Source of the DNA: Azadirachta indica
Lineage: Eukaryota; Streptophyta; Magnoliopsida; Sapindales; Meliaceae
Direction: 5' to 3'
Assembly: GCA_022749755.1 (NCBI GenBank)
Contig: CM040452.1
Span: 310,001-374,000, forward strand
DNA length: 64,000 nucleotides
Shown: one piece after another, positions 62,377-64,000 of the stretch
Layout: every line of letters begins with the position of its first letter
How positions within the stretch are numbered: position 1 is the stretch's first letter
Translations under genes and position numbers: made by a program
Notes under the pieces: generated by a model
The model's database searches: none
Told to the model about the DNA's origin: nothing
What the model saw: only the letters and a program-made list of their open reading frames with translations

Positions 62377-62846
62377 ATGAGTTCTTTCACCAAGCTTATA
62401 ATCTTACTTCTCTTGCAACATGTAACACATAATAACTATGTGCAATGCTATACGTGTTGAGATCCTCCATGAATTGCAATCAAAATCAGATCTTCTTCTC
62501 CACTGCAAATCAAAGAATGATCATCTTGGTGAACATACTCTCTTTTGGTCAGAGTTTTCATTTTAAGTTCGAGAAGAATTTCTTTTTAACTACCCTCTTT
62601 TTCTGTGGAGTTACATTTGATCGCACTTTACATTGGTTTGAAGCATTTGATCAAGATAGAGATGAGGACAAGGATCATTTGTGGAAGATAAAGAAAGATG
62701 GTCCATGTAATTTACAAGAGAACTCAAAAGTTCATGTTCTAAGCTATGAGTCTAAAGCCTCTGAAGATTGTATCAAGTGGAATAAATTAAAAAAATTCAT
62801 TAAACCAAATACTAGGAATTTTGTTATTGATTTGCTCTATTTTTAG
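62377..62846 (+). pseudogene. S-protein homologue (SPH), frameshifted
   Basis: Plant self-incompatibility protein S1 family: small secreted proteins, usually intronless, about 120-150 residues. From ATG 62377 there is a signal peptide (MSSFTKLIILLLLQHVTH). One extra base near 62455 moves the frame to VEILHELQSKSDLLLHCKSK, and a second near 62545 moves it to GQSFHFKFEKNFFLTT, LFFCGV, LHWFEAFDQDRD, LWKIKKDGPC, ending at TAG 62844-62846. Removing one base at each place would give about 155 codons, a normal size. Conserved cysteines and the GQSF, FFCG and W.I..DGPC features are all present. Either a recent pseudogene or two sequencing errors. Expression and partner unknown. Confidence 0.85.
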
Positions 62847-62849
62847 ATA

Positions 62850-63507
62850 TCTGCAATAAGATCATGTTCTTCTCGATTGTGATTGTTTTTTTACTAATGA
62901 AATGAACAACACTAAAGCTTTATCTTTATTTTTTTTGGTTTCCCCATTTTGTGTTGGAACTTTTAGTCAAGAATAAATCGTCCTACTTTATTTTCCTCTA
63001 ATAATAAAAAAAAATAAAGACTCGAAATTTAAATTTTGAGCAAAACAATGAAAAAAAAAATTATATTAAAACAGTTTAAAATTACATTCTTGAGGTTAGG
63101 TTACAAAATTTTATCATTTTTTCATTAAAATATTTCACTATTTAATTGCTAAATGACAAATTACTTGAAAAATATTTTTCAAATAAACTATATACAATTA
63201 GGGTCTTTTTTTTCTGATAACTTAATAACAATTCTTTGGTTTATTAATCAAATCATTGTGTATTCAGTTGTATTATTATTGTATTTATATGTTCATTAGA
63301 ATTACATACGTGTACAAATGTGTTTTAAATATACATATGCTTATTATTTTTGAAATTTTATTTTCACTCTGATTCAAGCTACATGCATATCTTTTAAAAT
63401 ATAATTTTAAAAAGTTAGAAGATATTAAAATTTAAATTCCGATCTAAATCATATGACAATAAATTGCAACCCAATTATGATAATTGATTGAGTTTGTGAC
63501 AAAAAAT
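62850..63507. other. AT-rich flank
   Basis: 3' flank of the SPH gene. No further gene seen. Confidence 0.55.
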
Positions 63508-63998
63508 TTTGATAGATTTAAAATCCTTCTAAACATTTTATAGGTTTATATTCTACCAAGGTTAATTCATCAAAAACAATTATACCTAAATTTGCACTGA
63601 TTTTTAATTCATTAACTATATCAAATTGCAAAGGTGTTTTTTAAACAAATATATTACAAATATTTTATTTATTTTTCCAAAAAAGAAAATATATTTGTTT
63701 ATATAAATTTATTGTAAAGATAAATTTTGAAGCATATAATTTCATCTGCAGAAACTGAATTTCATATCTTTCTAAACATTTTGTCAATTTAATTAACTAA
63801 ATAAAAATTTTTGATAAACTTTTATATCTTTCTAAACATTTATCGATTTAGATTTAAATCCTACCAAGGCTAATTAAGCAAAAACAATTATTACTAAATT
63901 TGTACTAATTTTTAATTCATCAACTATTATATCAAATTGCAAATGAGTTTTGTAAACAAGTATAGATATAAGTAAATAAAAAAAAATATTACAAATAT
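63508..63998. repeat. Imperfect tandem repeat, ~306-bp period
   Basis: CTACCAAGG.TAATT.A.CAAAAACAATTA occurs at about 63555 and 63861, TCAAATTGCAAA at about 63623 and 63932, and TTCTAAACATTT at 63526, 63768 and 63828. The array reaches the window edge. Confidence 0.7.
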
Positions 63999-64000
63999 TT

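Noticed and set aside
1..64000. tRNA, rRNA, CRISPR or bacterial-type operon structure
   Set aside because: None seen by eye; the sequence is clearly plant nuclear DNA with introns and plant transposons. A tRNA scan would be decisive and was not possible here.

Overview
This is AT-rich eukaryotic nuclear DNA from a flowering plant, most likely a woody eudicot. Citrus fits the style of the terpene synthase and acyltransferase proteins, but the genus is inference. Evidence for a plant: a seven-exon TPS-a terpene synthase, a CYP71-type P450, a BAHD acyltransferase, an S-protein homologue, and dense Ty1/copia, Ty3/gypsy, hAT and LINE remnants. There are two runs of exactly 100 N (4772-4871 and 51218-51317), which look like assembly joins.

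The window holds a decayed, repeatedly duplicated specialised-metabolism gene cluster set in transposon debris. 1-4740: gypsy LTR, gag and protease remnants, all minus strand. 4872-5535: 5' part of a CYP71D-like P450 (minus), frameshifted and cut by a gap. 7018-7930: an orphan terpene-synthase-type promoter with no gene behind it. 8470-9167: end of a copia element. 9820-10984: gypsy LTR. 11440-14640: one copy of a segmental duplication whose partner lies at 46560-48930. 15060-15700: copia reverse transcriptase remnant. 16183-16467: orphan TPS exon 7. 18089-20481: TPS1, with all seven exons but a nonsense codon and a damaged splice donor. 23305-24233: TPS2, exons 5-7 only. 27189-27311: orphan TPS exon 6 piece, followed by a BAHD fragment. 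29651-35453: nearly complete but dead copia element. 39718-41214: an intact two-exon BAHD acyltransferase, the only gene here that looks fully functional. 45103-45316: TPS exon 7 relic. 49391-51217: TPS3 pseudogene behind the best preserved promoter. 51640-57425: dead gypsy element, minus strand, with a hAT element (57649-60959) lying in what is probably its LTR. 62377-62846: S-protein homologue broken by two single-base shifts.

If the cluster once worked, the TPS would have made a sesquiterpene in the cytosol, the CYP71D enzyme would have oxidised it at the ER, and the BAHD enzyme would have acylated the resulting alcohol. That pathway is inferred from gene families and proximity. The sequence itself shows that most copies are now broken and that duplication continued after some copies were already defective.

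Two poly(A)-tailed, CTG-rich insertions with clear target-site duplications (24361-24937 and 41804-42207) look like members of a short retroelement family that I do not recognise.
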